Assembly (NCBI GenBank): GCA_030640495.1 | Contig: DAOWJH010000075.1 | Span: forward strand, 1-6,552 | Reading direction: 5' to 3' | From: Dehalococcoidia bacterium | GTDB lineage: Bacteria > Chloroflexota > Dehalococcoidia > Dehalococcoidales > DAOWJH01 | DNA: 6,552 bases | In this document: positions 5,007-6,552 of the stretch, one piece after another | Layout: each line of letters starts with the position of its first letter | How positions within the stretch are numbered: the first letter of the stretch is position 1 | Translations under genes and position numbers: made by a program | The notes under the pieces: model-generated | The model's input: the letters and a program-made list of their open reading frames with translations, nothing else | What the model was told of the DNA's origin: nothing | The model's database searches: none

Positions 5007-6206
5007 CTACTCTATAATACGGCTAAAGGTTCCGGCACCTACCGTTCTACCCCCCTCCCGAATAGCAAAGCGCAAACCCTTCTCCAGAGCTACAGGGTAG
5101 ATAAGTTTTATCTTCATTTTTACATTATCACTGGGCATAACCATCTCTACCCCTTCAGGTAGCTCAACGCTTCCGGTAACATCGGTGGTTCGGATATAAA
5201 ACTGGGGTTTATATCCGTTAAAGAAGGGGGTATGCCTACCTCCTTCCTCCTTGCTCAGGACATATACCTCAGCTTCAGCCTCGACGTATGGTTTAACTGA
5301 GCCGGGTGTAGCTAAAACCATACCCCGCCCTATTTCGTCTCGCTCTACCCCCCTGAGCAGGCAGCCAACAGCGTCTCCGGGTTCGGCTTCATCCAGAATC
5401 TTATGAAACATCTCCAGACTGGTAGCTACTGTCTTACGGGTCTCCTTCAAGCCAACAATTTCAACCTCATCCCCAGGTTTAATGACGCCCCGCTCAACCC
5501 TTCCCGTGGGCACAGTGCCTCTACCCTTGATACTGAAAACATCCTCTACTGGCATCAAGAAGGGCTGGTCTTTAGCTCTGGGTGGGATAGAGATATAGTT
5601 ATCTACTGCGTCCATCAGTTTCCAGATGCCACCACACCACTGACATTCCCGCTTGCCACAGCCACATTCACCAGCCTTGAGGGCGCTTACCCTGATTACT
5701 GGGATTTCATCTCCGGGGAAGTTGTATTTGCTGAGCAATTCCCTAACCTCCACCTCCACCAGCTCCAGCAGTTCCTCGTCCTCCATAAGGTCTACCTTGT
5801 TAAGGCAAACTACAATATAAGGCACTTCTACTTGGCGGGCTAATAAGACATGCTCTCTGGTCTGAGGCATAGGGCCATCAGGGGCGCTCACCACCAGTAC
5901 AGCCCCATCCATTTGGGCAGCGCCGGTTATCATGTTCTTAATGAAGTCGGCGTGTCCGGGGCAATCAATGTGAGCATAGTGCCGTTTTTCGGTCTCATAC
6001 TCCACATGAGCAATAGCGATGGTTAATCCCCGTGCCTTTTCCTCAGGGGCATTGTCAATGCTCTCAAATGAGCGAAATTCAGTAGTGCCTGCCGTAGCTA
6101 ATATCTTGGTTATGGTCGAGGTCAAGACTGTTTTCCCGTGGTCGACATGCCCGATGGTGCCCACATTGCAATGTGGCTTTGTCCGCTCGAATTTCTTTTT
6201 AGCCAT
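5007..6206 (-). CDS. tuf: Translation elongation factor Tu
   Basis: EF-Tu delivers aminoacyl-tRNA to the ribosome as a GTP complex. The 399-residue product has every G-domain motif: P-loop GHVDHGKT (19-26), switch I RGLTI (59-63, Thr62), DCPGH (81-85, catalytic His85), NKVD (136-139) and SAL (174-176). The beta-barrel domains follow, with GRGTVPTGRVERG (228-240) and RHTPFFNGYKPQFYIRTTDVTG (324-345). Two points stand out. After SAL there is a Cys cluster C181-x-C183-x4-C188-x2-C191 that could bind a metal. Position 27 is Val where Thr is usual. AAAGGGGG (6213-6220) lies 6 nt before the ATG. The gene starts 20 nt after tRNA-Thr(GGT) and is probably co-transcribed with it. Confidence 0.98.
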   Translation of the reverse strand: MAKKKFERTKPHCNVGTIGHVDHGKTVLTSTITKILATAGTTEFRSFESIDNAPEEKARGLTIAIAHVEYETEKRHYAHIDCPGHADFIKNMITGAAQMDGAVLVVSAPDGPMPQTREHVLLARQVEVPYIVVCLNKVDLMEDEELLELVEVEVRELLSKYNFPGDEIPVIRVSALKAGECGCGKRECQWCGGIWKLMDAVDNYISIPPRAKDQPFLMPVEDVFSIKGRGTVPTGRVERGVIKPGDEVEIVGLKETRKTVATSLEMFHKILDEAEPGDAVGCLLRGVERDEIGRGMVLATPGSVKPYVEAEAEVYVLSKEEGGRHTPFFNGYKPQFYIRTTDVTGSVELPEGVEMVMPSDNVKMKIKLIYPVALEKGLRFAIREGGRTVGAGTFSRIIE

Positions 6207-6226
6207 TTTAAACCCCCTTTATTCCG

Positions 6227-6299
6227 AGCCCACAACCAGATTCGAACTGGTGACCCCGTTCTTACCAAGAACGTGCTCTACCAACTGAGCTATGTGGGC
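6227..6299 (-). tRNA. tRNA-Thr (anticodon GGT)
   Basis: A 73-nt cloverleaf to the discriminator. Acceptor GCCCACA pairs with TGTGGGC, the D arm is GCTC/GAGC, and the anticodon stem CGTTC/GAACG holds loop TTGGTAA with anticodon at 6264-6266. The T arm is ACCAG-TTCGAAT-CTGGT. The discriminator is T and no CCA is encoded. It lies directly ahead of tuf, matching E. coli thrT-tufB. Confidence 0.97.
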
Positions 6300-6307
6300 A
6301 CTAATTC

Positions 6308-6337
6308 ATTATACAGATTTTTATAGTATGGTGTCCA
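6308..6337 (-). promoter_or_regulatory. Sigma70-type promoter for tRNA-Thr(GGT)-tuf
   Basis: On the minus strand TGGACA (6332-6337) and a consensus TATAAT (6308-6313) are 18 nt apart. The predicted start is near 6301-6302, only 2-3 nt before the mature 5' end of the tRNA. It gives tuf and the genes after it a promoter separate from the two upstream tRNAs. Confidence 0.75.
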
Positions 6338-6364
6338 CTCCAAGCTGTTTTAATAATAATTAAG

Positions 6365-6452
6365 TGGTGGAGGGGGCAGGATTCGAACCTGCGTAGCCCG
6401 TCAGGGCGGCAATTTTACAGACTGCTCCGATTAACCACTCCGGCACCCCTCC
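6365..6452 (-). tRNA. tRNA-Tyr (anticodon GTA)
   Basis: A class II tRNA of 88 nt with an encoded CCA (6365-6367). Acceptor GGAGGGG pairs with CCCCTCC. The anticodon stem GCAGT/ATTGC holds loop CTGTAAA with anticodon at 6416-6418. The long variable arm GCCCTGACGGGC is typical of bacterial tRNA-Tyr, and the T arm is GCAGG-TTCGAAT-CCTGC. Its place between two Thr tRNAs matches thrU-tyrU-thrT of E. coli without the Gly tRNA. Confidence 0.97.
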
Positions 6453-6479
6453 TCGTGCCGTGGCTAAGGTTAAATACCC

Positions 6480-6552
6480 AGCCCGAGAGGGCATTCGAAC
6501 CCACTAACCTACCGATTACAAGTCGGTTGCGCTACCATTGCGCTACTCGGGC
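6480..6552 (-). tRNA. tRNA-Thr (anticodon TGT), with irregular T arm
   Basis: Acceptor GCCCGAG pairs with CTCGGGC, the D arm is GCGC/GCGC, and the anticodon stem ACCGA/TCGGT holds loop CTTGTAA with anticodon at 6518-6520. Its 5' end is the last base of the window. The T-loop TTCGAAT is present, but the flanks AGTGGG and GCCCT do not form a normal 5-bp stem: the nearly universal G53-C61 pair would be G-G. No CCA is encoded. It is Thr by anticodon and position; whether it is fully functional is open. Confidence 0.85.

Noticed and set aside
5403..5843. Plus-strand open frame of 146 codons inside tuf
   Set aside because: It is antisense to the highly conserved EF-Tu coding sequence; its openness comes from codon bias of the sense gene.
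6300..6364. A tRNA-Gly gene between tRNA-Tyr and tRNA-Thr(GGT), as in E. coli
   Set aside because: The gap is 65 nt, AT-rich, has no TTCGA-type loop or acceptor pairing, and instead holds a promoter.

Overview
The window reads almost entirely on the minus strand and holds a bacterial translation and transcription gene cluster. From right to left the order is tRNA-Thr(TGT), tRNA-Tyr(GTA), tRNA-Thr(GGT), tuf (EF-Tu), rpmG (L33), secE, nusG, rplK (L11), rplA (L1), a 4-hydroxybutyryl-CoA dehydratase family gene, a DUF1893 gene, an L10 leader RNA with an attenuator, and rplJ (L10, cut by the window's left edge). The tRNA-tuf-secE-nusG-rplKA backbone is the widespread bacterial order (in E. coli thrU-tyrU-glyT-thrT-tufB followed by secE-nusG-rplKAJL); a tRNA-Gly equivalent is absent here.

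Right part (4837-6552): three tRNAs, then tuf and rpmG only 2 nt apart. A strong sigma70-type promoter (TGGACA, 18 nt, TATAAT) lies between tRNA-Tyr and tRNA-Thr(GGT), so transcription should begin 2-3 nt before the Thr tRNA and continue into tuf. Middle part (2805-4791): secE, nusG, rplK and rplA, covering protein export, antitermination and the large-subunit L11 and L1 proteins. GTG starts are used for nusG and rplK.

Left part (1-2703): rplA and rplJ, normally adjacent, are separated by about 2.3 kb. This holds an oxygen-sensitive type [4Fe-4S]/FAD dehydratase homologue, a 165-bp palindromic repeat element with near-perfect terminal inverted repeats, and a small DUF1893 protein. An L10 leader RNA with an intrinsic terminator restores independent control of rplJ. 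This metabolic insertion in a ribosomal operon is the most unusual feature.

Organism: the protein style, a Cys-rich EF-Tu loop, a zinc-type L33 and an AbfD homologue suggest an anaerobic bacterium. An uncultured Chloroflexota lineage (Dehalococcoidia-like) is my best guess, by inference only and with low to moderate confidence. No phage, CRISPR array, transposase or plasmid function is visible.
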